Shown here one piece after another: positions 8,421 to 16,916 of a stretch of 42,140 nt of DNA (position 1 is the first letter of the stretch; each line of letters begins with the position of its first letter). This DNA is from CAYYTU01 sp964474655 (GTDB lineage: Bacteria > Chloroflexota > Anaerolineae > B4-G1), in NCBI GenBank assembly GCA_964474655.1, contig CAYYTU010000024.1, positions 1-42,140 of the forward strand, read 5' to 3'. The translations under genes were made by a program, and so were the position numbers. Below the pieces are notes generated by a model, which saw nothing but the letters and a program-made list of their open reading frames with translations, did no database searches and was not told the DNA's origin.

Positions 8421-9332
8421 TCAGCTAAGGCGCTGGTCGCGGTACGTGCGAGGGTCGACGGCCACATCACCCAGCCGGATGAGATCCACGCCGGAAGTCG
8501 AACGCAGCGGAGTCCGCAGGTGAACTGTGCCTCGCGCCAGGTCAGCGGCCACCACGATGCCCAATCCGCGCACGAACCCCTCTCCGTCCTCCAGCGCCAC
8601 CAGCTGATGACCAGAGAAGGTCGGAGCCGGGAAGACACCCATCTCCCGCCAGCAGATTTCCACCACCTGAGCGTCCTGGAAGTAGCGCCGAAAGCGCCGG
8701 GCCCGATGCGCTTGCCGGGCAGAGACGTCGCGCTCGCGGACGGCCGGCGCCACCGGGCGGTCGATCACGCGCACACGTCCACTGACCCGCAGCGGCACCA
8801 ACAGATGCTCCAGCTCGTTCTGTCGCTGGATCCCGATCACCACGCTGGGGCGCAGGAGATCGACCTGAGCCCACTTGAGCGCCCCGCCGCCGTGCTCTGG
8901 ATGGACCAGGCCGGTGGTATCGACCACGATGGCGGTGACGCCCGCCCCCCGCGCTTGCTGCACCAACCGATGCAGCCCGACCACGGTGGGCAACATGTGG
9001 CCGTGCGGAGAGATATCGCCCACGAAAGTCCGAAAACGCGCTCCTGGCGGTGGGAAGGAGGGCTTCTCGGCATCGCCCAGGGCCAGCGTCATCGTCGTCG
9101 GGGGGCCGAGCGAGGCCTGGCCCATATCGCCATCCACAAAGGCTATCCGCGCGTGGTGGTCGCCCAGGCAATGATAAAGATAACGCGCCAAAGTCGATTT
9201 GCCCGTGTCCGAGGCGCCGACGACGAGCACCACGCCGCTCAGCGCGGAGAAGGTGATCCGCTCCCAAGCGGGGGGCACCGCAATATCAGAAAGTGTATCC
9301 TTTGTGTCCATCGTGTCCATCGCATCCATCAA
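8421..9332 (-). CDS. Clp1/Nol9-like P-loop protein (polynucleotide 5'-kinase domain)
   Basis: The 303-residue protein has a Walker A GASDTGKST at residues 39-47 and the follow-on FVDGDMGQASLGPP that marks the CLP1_P / Grc3-Nol9 kinase domain, then a Walker-B-like AIVVDTTGLV. Family members phosphorylate RNA 5'-OH ends; bacterial homologues are little studied. It is the last gene of the minus-strand padR-ECF cluster, and its start overlaps the ecfT stop by 4 bp (ATGA). The N-terminus is a small repeat (MMDAMDTMDTKDT) caused by repeated ATGGACAC-like units, so the true start among several in-frame ATGs is uncertain. The role beside a transporter is unexplained. Confidence 0.75.
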   Translation of the reverse strand: MMDAMDTMDTKDTLSDIAVPPAWERITFSALSGVVLVVGASDTGKSTLARYLYHCLGDHHARIAFVDGDMGQASLGPPTTMTLALGDAEKPSFPPPGARFRTFVGDISPHGHMLPTVVGLHRLVQQARGAGVTAIVVDTTGLVHPEHGGGALKWAQVDLLRPSVVIGIQRQNELEHLLVPLRVSGRVRVIDRPVAPAVRERDVSARQAHRARRFRRYFQDAQVVEICWREMGVFPAPTFSGHQLVALEDGEGFVRGLGIVVAADLARGTVHLRTPLRSTSGVDLIRLGDVAVDPRTYRDQRLS

Positions 9333-10009
9333 CTGCCGAGCACCAAAAGACCGACGCTAAACGCGATCAAGGTCACAGCCAGCCAGTGGTCAACCGGGCG
9401 CAAGGGCAAAGCCGCCGGCCGTCCGCGGGTGGGATCGAAGGCCCGCATCGTCGCAGCGTCGACCAGCTGATCGCCGTAGCGCAATGTGTTGCTCACCAAG
9501 GTGACCAGGAACAGACGTATTCCCACCCAGGGACGTCGCAGCCCCCCACGCAGCCGAATTGTCTGAAGTGTGACGGTGGCCATCTCGCGCAGCGCCCCCA
9601 TCAGATTCATCGCGATGCCAACGGCAAATCCTAATCCGCGCAATCCCAGCCGATCAAAGATCGCTATCAGGTCGGAGACCGAAAGCGGGCCCAATCCCAC
9701 GCTGAAAGCGACGGTGATTGCAAAGGCCCGGGCGGCCATCTCGCCTCCGATCAACAGGGCGGCTCGCGAAACCTCCAATCCACCCCGACCAAGATTAAAC
9801 TTACGGCTCAGAAAAGGCCCCAACGCCACGGCGGTCAACACAAAGAGCCAGAAGCGACCCCGGCGCAGAACACCCAGCCCCTTTCGGCTCCATACCAGGC
9901 CAAAGATCAGCACCACGACCGCCAACGCGAGCACGCTCCAACCGTCGACGAGCAGTAAGGCCGCCAGGGCCCACACCGTGAAGAGCAGGTAACCCCACGG
10001 GCTAGGCAT
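9329..10009 (-). CDS. ECF transporter transmembrane component (EcfT)
   Basis: This is the energy-coupling membrane subunit of an ECF-type vitamin or metal importer. From the ATG at 10009 it has about 226 residues, mostly hydrophobic (about five helices). The late cytoplasmic region has arginine-glycine signatures of EcfT (ALREMATVTLQTIRLRGG and TMRAFDPTRG), which contact the ATPases. The 10009 start lies 2 bp after the S-component stop; a frame extends upstream to 10084 but runs through the S gene and adds a poor sequence. The gene overlaps the Clp1-like gene by 4 bp. Confidence 0.85.
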   Translation of the reverse strand: MPSPWGYLLFTVWALAALLLVDGWSVLALAVVVLIFGLVWSRKGLGVLRRGRFWLFVLTAVALGPFLSRKFNLGRGGLEVSRAALLIGGEMAARAFAITVAFSVGLGPLSVSDLIAIFDRLGLRGLGFAVGIAMNLMGALREMATVTLQTIRLRGGLRRPWVGIRLFLVTLVSNTLRYGDQLVDAATMRAFDPTRGRPAALPLRPVDHWLAVTLIAFSVGLLVLGS

Positions 10010-10011
10010 AC

Positions 10012-10635
10012 TCAGCCGTTCACGACTTGCGTACGCTGCCCGATGCGACGCGCCACAGCGCCACCCAAAGCCCAGGCACTCCATCCTGCAATACCTCCGG
10101 CCAGGAGTCTCGCTCCCAAAAGAATCGCCAGGATCAGCAGGGCAGCTGAGGCGTCAAGCCCCAGCAGCTGACTCCCATCTTCGGCCAGCTTCTGATAGAC
10201 TTGCACGACGTTGCGCCCATACATCAGACGCATCATCACGAACTTATGAGGGAAGTTCCAGGCCACGGCCAGGGCGCCGCTCAAAACAAAGGCCCAGACC
10301 CGCAAGTCGCCAGCGACGGAGAGCACGATCTCCATCAGCACGCTCTGCATCGTGATGGCCAGAATCGGCCCGATCCGCGCCCCGCCGGGACTGAGCAGCT
10401 TCAGCAACGCGGTGACGACACCGATCAGAAAGACGGAGCCTCGCCGGGATACAAAAAACCGCCCGGTCAGCGCCACCGCCACGCCGATTCCGCCCAAGAT
10501 CAAACCCTTGAAGAATGTGTTGGTGAAAGAAGGGAAAATGATGTTCAGATAGGTGCCCAGGGTCAGCTCGACCACGCCCCAGAGCGCGCCGAAAAGGGCT
10601 ACCATAACCCAATCGCGTACCGTGTAAGATTCCAA
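10012..10635 (-). CDS. ECF transporter S component, substrate unknown
   Basis: The 207-residue integral membrane protein has about six hydrophobic helices and lies between the ECF ATPase and EcfT genes, the usual place of the substrate-capture subunit. A conserved-looking loop, SPGGARIGPILAITMQSVLMEIV, resembles the loop of several uncharacterised S components. It does not clearly match ThiT, BioY, RibU or CbiM, and no riboswitch was recognised upstream of the operon, so no substrate is proposed. The ATG at 10635 follows a GGGAGGAT ribosome site. It is 27 bp downstream of the ATPase gene. Confidence 0.75.
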   Translation of the reverse strand: MESYTVRDWVMVALFGALWGVVELTLGTYLNIIFPSFTNTFFKGLILGGIGVAVALTGRFFVSRRGSVFLIGVVTALLKLLSPGGARIGPILAITMQSVLMEIVLSVAGDLRVWAFVLSGALAVAWNFPHKFVMMRLMYGRNVVQVYQKLAEDGSQLLGLDASAALLILAILLGARLLAGGIAGWSAWALGGAVARRIGQRTQVVNG

Positions 10636-10662
10636 AAGATCCTCCCGATCAGTTGTTCAACG

Positions 10663-12105
10663 TTATGTCTTCGCCGCGGTTTCTTCGGCGTTAGATGTTT
10701 GTGGGCAGGCATCCGCCGCCAGGCGCTCGACCACGGCGCCTTCGTCGAGCTCCCAAACGCGGCTGGCGTACCGCTTTACAAGCCGCTGGTTGTGGGTGAT
10801 GAGCAGAATCGTCTGCCCCGCCCGATGGAACGCCCTCAGCATACCCATCAGTCGACGCATATGCCATTGATCCTGTCCCAAGGTCGGCTCGTCCAGCACT
10901 AAAAGCGCCGGGCGAAGAGCCAGGGTCGCCGCCAGCGCGGTGCGCTGTTGCTGCCCCACGCTGAGCGCCTGGGTGGAGCGTCGTCGCAGGCTATGCAAAT
11001 CGGTCTGGGCCATCACGCGCTCCAGGTCGTCCGCCCGCTCAAGGCCCCAGTTGCGCGGCCCGAAGTTTACCTCCTCCTCCACGGTGTCGCACACCAGCTG
11101 ATGGACGGGGTTTTGCTGGAGCAAGCCCACCCGCGGCTTGCGTCCGTTCGCGTGCCAGACCACTCGCCCTCGACGAGGCCGGATCAAGCCGGCCAACACC
11201 CGGGCCAGGGTCGTCTTGCCGGCGCCGTTAGGGCCCACCAGGGCTGCGAAGTCGCCGCGACGGAGAGTCAGCGAGCACTCTTCCAACACGGTGCGCCCAT
11301 CGTAGCCAGCTGCCACCCCGTCGAGGGCAACCAGCGGAGTGCCAGACGATGTCCGCAGCGGCGGGGGAGGCGACCACGGAGGCAGCACGCGCGTCAGGAC
11401 CTCGTCTGGAGGGCCATCATCGACCACGCGCCCCGCCTCCAGCCAGATCAATCGATCGGCGTGAGGGGCCAGCATTTCCAGACGGTGCTCAATCACCACC
11501 ACGGTCACGCCCCAGCGACGGTGCAGTCGCACAAGGGCCTCGGTCACGGCCCGGGCTCCATCCGAATCGAGGTTAGCCAGCGGTTCATCCAGAACGAGAA
11601 CGTCGGGGCGCATAGCCAGGCTGGCCGCGATGGCAACTCGCTGCTGCTCGCCGCCGGAGAGATGACGCACGGCCCGTCCCCGCAGGTGCGCAGCCCCAAC
11701 AGCCTCCAGAGCTGCCTCTACGCGATCGGCGGTGGCATCAGCTGCCATCCCCAGGTTGCGCGGGCCAAAGGCAATCTCCTCCGCCACCGTCCCGCTGAAC
11801 ATCTGCGTGACCGGATTCTGGAAGACCAGCCCGGCTCGCGTAGCGATCTCTGCCACCTCGTGCTGCCGGGGATCCAGGTCCGCCACCGATAGGCGCCCAG
11901 TGACATCGGCCGAGGTGCTCCGCGGCACGAGCCCCAGCAGAGCGTGCGCCAGCGTGCTCTTGCCGCTCCCCGATGGACCGCCGACCAACGCGAACGCGCC
12001 ATCTTCAATCACGATATCGACGCCGCGCAGGGCATGGGTCTGGGGGTATCGCACGTGGAGATTATGGGCCTCAATCGCCGCCCGTCGATCCTGGGAATGT
12101 ATCAT
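10663..12105 (-). CDS. ECF transporter ATPase, two ABC domains fused
   Basis: The protein (about 480 residues) carries two complete ABC ATPase domains in one chain, the EcfA and EcfA' functions of an ECF module. Domain 1 has Walker A GGPSGSGKST, signature LSGGEQQR and Walker B VLVLDEP. Domain 2 has Walker A GPNGAGKTT, a signature LSVGQQQRT that deviates from LSGGQ, and Walker B LLVLDEPTLGQD. The ATG at 12105 overlaps the padR stop (ATGA), which makes it a better start than the in-frame TTG at 12123. The fused form resembles YkoD-type ATPases, but the S component does not look like YkoE. Confidence 0.9.
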   Translation of the reverse strand: MIHSQDRRAAIEAHNLHVRYPQTHALRGVDIVIEDGAFALVGGPSGSGKSTLAHALLGLVPRSTSADVTGRLSVADLDPRQHEVAEIATRAGLVFQNPVTQMFSGTVAEEIAFGPRNLGMAADATADRVEAALEAVGAAHLRGRAVRHLSGGEQQRVAIAASLAMRPDVLVLDEPLANLDSDGARAVTEALVRLHRRWGVTVVVIEHRLEMLAPHADRLIWLEAGRVVDDGPPDEVLTRVLPPWSPPPPLRTSSGTPLVALDGVAAGYDGRTVLEECSLTLRRGDFAALVGPNGAGKTTLARVLAGLIRPRRGRVVWHANGRKPRVGLLQQNPVHQLVCDTVEEEVNFGPRNWGLERADDLERVMAQTDLHSLRRRSTQALSVGQQQRTALAATLALRPALLVLDEPTLGQDQWHMRRLMGMLRAFHRAGQTILLITHNQRLVKRYASRVWELDEGAVVERLAADACPQTSNAEETAAKT

Positions 12106-12626
12106 GTCCAAGCCTCGTGACAATAGGCCAGCCAGTCGAGCGTGGCTTCGATCCGACGACGACGGAACTCAAAGACGAGATGGTCAAACTGATCCCGCCC
12201 TGGTTGAGATGCGCCAGACATCAGCTGCCCAAGCCGCTCACGACAGAATGCCTCCTGAGCAGCGATCAGATCGGAGACGTCATCCAGCCCCAGGGTATGA
12301 AAGAAGTAGAGTTTGGCCAGGAACGCCACCCGCATATCCCGGATGGCGGGAACCGCCTCTCGCACCCAGGTCATGAAAGCCTCGCGCCCTGCTGATGTGA
12401 CCCGATAGACCTTACGTGGAGGATACTGCTGATCGTCCAGGGTGGATTCGACGTGCCCCATCTCCTCCAGTTCCTTCAGCGTGCCGTAGATGTTGCTGAT
12501 GCCCATATACCAGATGCGGCCCAGCTCTTGCTCGGCGTGACGGTGGAGGGCATAGCCATGTCTCGGCTCCTGCACCAGGAAACCTAACAGCGCTTGCTCC
12601 AATGGGAAGCCAGCCTGATCGCTCAT
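12102..12626 (-). CDS. PadR-family transcriptional regulator
   Basis: The 174-residue regulator has the PadR winged-helix N-terminus (LLGFLVQEPRHGYALHRHAEQELG, then ISNIYGTLKELEEMGHVE with the YxxLxxLE-type pattern) and a Vir-like helical C-terminus ending in a tryptophan-rich tail. PadR proteins repress nearby genes and release DNA on binding small molecules. It is the first gene of the operon with the ECF transporter and the Clp1-like gene, overlapping the ATPase gene by 4 bp. A promoter and a short inverted repeat that may be its operator lie just upstream, so self-repression is likely (inference). Confidence 0.92.
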   Translation of the reverse strand: MSDQAGFPLEQALLGFLVQEPRHGYALHRHAEQELGRIWYMGISNIYGTLKELEEMGHVESTLDDQQYPPRKVYRVTSAGREAFMTWVREAVPAIRDMRVAFLAKLYFFHTLGLDDVSDLIAAQEAFCRERLGQLMSGASQPGRDQFDHLVFEFRRRRIEATLDWLAYCHEAWT

Positions 12627-12636
12627 ACAGATGCCT

Positions 12637-12653
12637 TATTCACGGTATGAATA
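12637..12653. promoter_or_regulatory. Candidate PadR operator
   Basis: TATTCACGGTATGAATA is an inverted repeat with 6-bp arms around 5 bp. It lies between the -10 at 12668-12673 and the padR start at 12626, where a bound repressor would block the operon. Confidence 0.4.
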
Positions 12654-12667
12654 CTTAGCCTGCGAAT

Positions 12668-12695
12668 ATTATAGAGGTTTCTATTGAAAGGGCAA
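12668..12695 (-). promoter_or_regulatory. Promoter of the padR-ECF operon
   Basis: On the minus strand TTGCCC (12695-12690), a 16-bp spacer and a consensus TATAAT (12673-12668) precede padR. Confidence 0.55.
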
Positions 12696-12776
12696 GCGTA
12701 TTGGAGCCGGGGGTTGCGAAGCGAATCGTCTGCGAAAGCGCCTTCAATGCCACAGAGTGTGCTCAGATGCGAACAA

Positions 12777-12865
12777 GGCAAACGAAGCTGGGGTTGATAC
12801 GCTCGGTAAACGCGTTTGCAGGCAATCTAATGCATCTAGGATGCTTTGGACCTGCTTCGTTTGCC
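12777..12865. repeat. Full copy A of a 12-bp-TIR repeat family
   Basis: The 89-bp element is bounded by GGCAAACGAAGC (12777-12788) and its exact reverse complement GCTTCGTTTGCC (12854-12865). Similarity to the copy at 36436-36513 continues about 65 bp to the left (12712-12776). No coding capacity is seen. It sits between the padR promoter and the liv terminator; the rest of 12627-13015 holds no gene. Confidence 0.7.
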
Positions 12866-12954
12866 CAGCCCTGGAATAGGCTGGCACGCCTCGAACGTGG
12901 ATAGCAGGCAGGGGCAAAAGTCCAGATAGGTCCCAGTTGGACGAGACACATAAC

Positions 12955-12984
12955 AAAAGCCCCCCGTCAAAATGACGGGGGGCT
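12955..12984 (-). terminator. Rho-independent terminator of the liv operon
   Basis: On the minus strand a perfect 12-bp stem (AGCCCCCCGTCA with TGACGGGGGGCT, loop AAA/TTT) is followed by TTTTG. It lies 32 bp beyond the livF stop. Confidence 0.9.
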
Positions 12985-13015
12985 GATTGCCGAGGATGAT
13001 TTTCTATTTGAACGA

Positions 13016-13723
13016 TTAGCCGCCCAGGTAAGCTTCCTTGACATCCGGGTTCGTCGCCACCTCATGAGCCGATCCCTCCAGCACGAAGCGGCCGGTCTCC
13101 AGCACATAGGCACGGTCGGCGATGGAGAGCGCCATCTGCGCGTTCTGCTCCACCAGCAGGATACTGGTGCCTTGCGAGTTGATCTCCTGAATGATAGCGA
13201 AGATTTCATCGACCAGGAAAGGCGCCAGGCCCATCGACGGCTCGTCAAGCAGCAATAACTCCGGGTTGGACATCAGGCCGCGGCCCATAGCCAGCATCTG
13301 CTGCTCGCCGCCGGAGAGAGTGCCACCATACTGGTTCAGGCGCTCCTTGAGACGCGGGAAGCTTTGGTACACGCGCTCCAGGCTTTGCTTGATGCCCTTT
13401 GAATCTGTGCGCGTGAAGGCGCCCATATCCAGGTTTTCTTTAACCGTCAGGGGCGCGAAGATCTGACGCCCCTCCGGCACCTGGACGACGCCCATCTTGA
13501 CGATGTCATAAGCGGGCGTCTTGGTGATCTCCTCGCCTTTGAATTTGATGCTTCCGGAGCGCGCTCGCACCAGGCCAGAGATGGTATTCAAGGTGGTCGA
13601 CTTACCGGCGCCGTTGGCCCCGATCAGCGTCACGATCTCCCCCTTCTTCACGTGGAAGGAGATGCCCTGCAGCGCGTGGATCGCTCCGTAGAAGACGTGT
13701 AGATCGTTGACTTCCAGTAACAT
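13016..13723 (-). CDS. livF: Branched-chain amino acid ABC transporter ATPase LivF
   Basis: The 235-residue ATPase powers uptake of branched-chain amino acids or related amides. It has Walker A GANGAGKST near residue 37, signature LSGGEQQML, Walker B LLLLDEPSMGLAP and the H-loop region replaced by VEQNAQ, as is normal in LivF. The ATG shares one base with the livG stop (TAATG), so translation is coupled. It is the last gene of livKHMGF and is followed by a strong terminator. Confidence 0.96.
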   Translation of the reverse strand: MLLEVNDLHVFYGAIHALQGISFHVKKGEIVTLIGANGAGKSTTLNTISGLVRARSGSIKFKGEEITKTPAYDIVKMGVVQVPEGRQIFAPLTVKENLDMGAFTRTDSKGIKQSLERVYQSFPRLKERLNQYGGTLSGGEQQMLAMGRGLMSNPELLLLDEPSMGLAPFLVDEIFAIIQEINSQGTSILLVEQNAQMALSIADRAYVLETGRFVLEGSAHEVATNPDVKEAYLGG

Positions 13724-14523
13724 TAATTGACCTCCTTTGCGGCCTGGCTCCCCAGGTAAGCCTCAATCACCGTGGGATCGTTCTGGATCTCCTCCGGCGT
13801 GCCGCGCGCGATGATCTCTCCAAAGTCGATCACCGTGATCCACTCGCAGATGCCCATCACCACCCGCATCTGATGCTCGATCAGGAGCACGGTTAAATCG
13901 AAATGATCGCGGATGAAGTCGATCAGCTCCATCAGCTCCACGATCTCGCCCGGGTTCATGCCGGCTGCCGGCTCGTCTAACAGTAACAGATCGGGTTCCG
14001 TGGCCAGCGCACGGGCGATCTCCATGCGGCGCTGCTCGCCGTAAGGCAAATTAGCGGCCAGCGTATCCTGATACTCCTCCATGCCGAACACACTGAGGAA
14101 TTCCTGGGCCCGCTCGGTCATCTCTTTCTCGCCTCCGCCAAAGCGGGGTAAGCGCAGGATGCCGTCGAGGATATTGTAGCTGGCGTGAGGGTGATAAGCC
14201 ACGCGCACGTTGTCCAGCACCGTCAGATTAGGGAAGATGCGGATGTTCTGGAAGGTGCGACCGATGCCTCGTTGGGTGATCTCATGGGCTGGCAGGTCCG
14301 TGATGTCCCTGCTCTGGAAGGTGATCGTGCCGGCGCTGACCGGGTAGATGCCGGTGATCATATTGAAGATAGTCGTCTTGCCGGCGCCGTTGGGGCCGAT
14401 CAGGCCGACCAGTTCGCCCTCTTTAATCTCCACGTCAAAGTCGTGCACCGCCCGCAGGCCACCGAAGAACTTGGTCAGACCATCGATCTTGAGAACAGTC
14501 GAGTTTCCGTTTGATTGTGCCAT
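13723..14523 (-). CDS. livG: Branched-chain amino acid ABC transporter ATPase LivG
   Basis: The 266-residue ATPase pairs with LivF. Walker A is GPNGAGKTT, and the LivG-specific GRTFQNIRIFPNLTVLDNV block follows. The signature region NLPYGEQRRMEIA and Walker B LLLLDEPAAGMNP come next, with IEHQM as the H-loop. The start codon overlaps the livM stop by one base and livG itself overlaps livF by one base. The C-terminal EAYLGS is typical of the family. Confidence 0.96.
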   Translation of the reverse strand: MAQSNGNSTVLKIDGLTKFFGGLRAVHDFDVEIKEGELVGLIGPNGAGKTTIFNMITGIYPVSAGTITFQSRDITDLPAHEITQRGIGRTFQNIRIFPNLTVLDNVRVAYHPHASYNILDGILRLPRFGGGEKEMTERAQEFLSVFGMEEYQDTLAANLPYGEQRRMEIARALATEPDLLLLDEPAAGMNPGEIVELMELIDFIRDHFDLTVLLIEHQMRVVMGICEWITVIDFGEIIARGTPEEIQNDPTVIEAYLGSQAAKEVN

Positions 14524-15833
14524 TATATACTCGCCTCCTCTATCACCTCATCCTCCGCTTTTCCTTTGAGCACCCTGGGCCGCCTCAAGAACCCCAATTC
14601 GCTCGACCCCATAATACCCTGAGGCCGGAAGAGCATCACGAGCAAGAGGATCAGCGGATAGATCACGTAACGCCAGTCGATCAGCTCGGCCGGCATAACG
14701 CGCAATCCCTCCAGCAGCGTCACGAAGACATAAGCGCCTATCGTGGTGCCCGTCATGCTCCCCACCCCGCCGAAGACGACCATCACAAACGGATCAATGG
14801 ATTTCAGCCAGGCGAAGTTAGAGGGATGGAGGAAGGCATACAGGTGAGCATACAACCCTCCGGCCAACCCGGCATAGGCGCAGCCGATGGTATAGGCCAT
14901 CAACTTGTATTGATAGGTGTCGATGCCCATCGTATCGGCCGCGGTCTCATCGTCTCGCGTGGCGAGGATGGCGCGTCCGGTGCTGGAATAGATCAAGTTC
15001 CGCATCACCACTAGCGAGACGGCAAACACACCCAGAATCCACGGCCAGGTGGTCAGGCGTGGAATAGCCACCATCCCACGGGCGCCCTTCATCGTGGGGA
15101 TCAGCTTGTCGGCGTTGTTGAAAAATACGTAGGTGATGATCCCGAACCCCAGGGTGGCGATACAGAGATAGTCATACGTCAGGTTCAGCAGGGGCAGGCC
15201 CACCAGGAAGCCAACGATAGCCGCCAGGATCATCCCGGCGATCAGAGCGATGAGAAAGAGGAGTTGTTCCGAGATAGCTATCGGCAGCCCCCCCAGCAAT
15301 GGAGGCACCACCGCCAACACGACCTTGCGCACCAGCCAGCCGCTGCCGCCGCCCACGACGACCAGAATCACCCCCACGACCAGAATGAGCAAAGCCGTCA
15401 CCAGCACCGAGGTCTCAAAAGGAGATAGATCCTTTCGGAGGCGATCCCGCAGGCGGCGACGATGGCGACCAACGTCGAGGTAGACAATCGTAACGACAGA
15501 GAGAATAAATCCCACCTCTATCCCCAACAAGCCGGCCAAAGCGCCTGCCTGGCTGCCACTCCATTGCGTCATCCAATCCTTGGTGACCAGCGCGGAGGAA
15601 TAGGCCCCGACGCCATAGAAGGCAGCATGTCCAATCGCGAACAAGCCTGCATAGCCGTACTTGAGGTTGAGGCCCAACGCGGAGATGGCCAGGATCGTCC
15701 CGGCCATAATGACCTGTTGCCAGTAGCCGGTCAGCAGGCCCTGAGTAAAGGAGATATGCACCGCGACACCGACGGCCAGGAAGAAAAGCGAGGCTTGAAG
15801 CCACGCCGGCATTGAACGAAGAGTCTTCATCAT
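14523..15833 (-). CDS. livM: Branched-chain amino acid ABC transporter permease LivM, with an insertion
   Basis: This permease of 436 residues is clearly longer than common LivM proteins (roughly 320-420). The family blocks GYAGLFAIGHAAFYGVGAYSSAL and YDYLCIATLGFGIITYV are present, as is the late ATRDDETAADTMGID (coupling helix) and FVMVVFGGVGSMTGTTIGA. Between the first two blocks, about residues 105-195, there is an extra basic stretch (GRHRRRLRDRLRK) and at least two additional hydrophobic segments. The start is ATG 15833 or the adjacent 15830. It lies 15 bp after livH and overlaps livG by one base. Confidence 0.93.
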   Translation of the reverse strand: MMKTLRSMPAWLQASLFFLAVGVAVHISFTQGLLTGYWQQVIMAGTILAISALGLNLKYGYAGLFAIGHAAFYGVGAYSSALVTKDWMTQWSGSQAGALAGLLGIEVGFILSVVTIVYLDVGRHRRRLRDRLRKDLSPFETSVLVTALLILVVGVILVVVGGGSGWLVRKVVLAVVPPLLGGLPIAISEQLLFLIALIAGMILAAIVGFLVGLPLLNLTYDYLCIATLGFGIITYVFFNNADKLIPTMKGARGMVAIPRLTTWPWILGVFAVSLVVMRNLIYSSTGRAILATRDDETAADTMGIDTYQYKLMAYTIGCAYAGLAGGLYAHLYAFLHPSNFAWLKSIDPFVMVVFGGVGSMTGTTIGAYVFVTLLEGLRVMPAELIDWRYVIYPLILLLVMLFRPQGIMGSSELGFLRRPRVLKGKAEDEVIEEASI

Positions 15834-15848
15834 GTCCGATCCCCCTCT

Positions 15849-16847
15849 CTATTTGACTTCCTCGAACGGATCACCAAAGATGCCCGTGGGCTTAATGAGC
15901 AGCATAACGATCAACAAGGTGAAGGCCACGCCGTCCTTGAGAGTCGATCCCAGCGGCACGTAGCCGACCGTCATCGCCTCCAGGAAGCCCATGATCAGCG
16001 AGCCGACGAAGGCCCCCGGAATGCTCCCAATACCGCCGACCACGGCGGCGATAAAGGCCTTCAGGCCCGGCTGCAACCCCATAAAGGTCCAGATCTGAGG
16101 ATAGGCGGTGGCGTAGAGCATAGCGCCCGTCCCGGCCAGCGCCCCAGTCAAGGCAAAAGTGACCCCGATGACGGCGTTGACGTTGATGCCCATCAGGCGC
16201 GCAGTGGGCTTATCGAACGCGCTGGCCCGCATCGCCTTGCCAATCTTCGTCCGTCCCACGATGTACTGCACGCCTATAAAGTAAAGGATGGAGACACCAG
16301 CGACAATCAGCTGAATATTGGTGAACCGCACGCCGCCCACTTCCCAGCTCACCAGCTCAAAGGGTCGCTCAAAGGCGATATAATCCGGACTGAAGACGAA
16401 CTTAAGCGCAGTGAAATATTCCAGGAAGATGGACATACCCAGCGCGGTGATCAGGGCCGCGATGCGTGGCGCGTCCCGCAGCGGCTTATACGCCACCCGA
16501 TCGATAATAACGGCCAAGAAGATACAAGCCCCCGTCGCCAGCAACAAGGCCGGCACGAAGGAGAAGCCGTAACGGGTGATACCGAAGAAGGCGACAAACG
16601 CTCCCACCATAAAGATATCACCATAGGCGAAGTTAATCAACTTCACCACGCCGTAGACCAGCGTATAACCAACCGCGATCATCGCATACATAAAGCCAAG
16701 CTGCAAACCGTTCAGCAACTGCTGGGTGAAAGTGACCGGATCTTCGGCGATCAGTCCGCCAACCACCGAGACCACAAGCCCAGCCAGACCTGCTATAATG
16801 CCCCAGGCGAGGACTTTCAAGAGCCATTTCTTCAGATTATTCTCCAT
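15849..16847 (-). CDS. livH: Branched-chain amino acid ABC transporter permease LivH
   Basis: The roughly 332-residue permease has eight or so hydrophobic helices. LivH signatures are GLQLGFMYAMIAVGYTLVYGVVKLINFAYGD near the N-terminus, the coupling region TKIGKAMRASAFDKPTARLMGI and the late VVGGIGSIPGAFVGSLIMG. The ATG at 16847 has a GGGAGAG upstream and fits the family start; a longer frame to 16871 adds eight residues with no support. A strong hairpin separates it from livK. Confidence 0.95.
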   Translation of the reverse strand: MENNLKKWLLKVLAWGIIAGLAGLVVSVVGGLIAEDPVTFTQQLLNGLQLGFMYAMIAVGYTLVYGVVKLINFAYGDIFMVGAFVAFFGITRYGFSFVPALLLATGACIFLAVIIDRVAYKPLRDAPRIAALITALGMSIFLEYFTALKFVFSPDYIAFERPFELVSWEVGGVRFTNIQLIVAGVSILYFIGVQYIVGRTKIGKAMRASAFDKPTARLMGINVNAVIGVTFALTGALAGTGAMLYATAYPQIWTFMGLQPGLKAFIAAVVGGIGSIPGAFVGSLIMGFLEAMTVGYVPLGSTLKDGVAFTLLIVMLLIKPTGIFGDPFEEVK

Positions 16848-16916
16848 ACCACGCTCTCCCCAAGCACACAACCGACAACTTCGGCCTATTTCCGAAGCCT
16901 GACAAACACACAGTAA

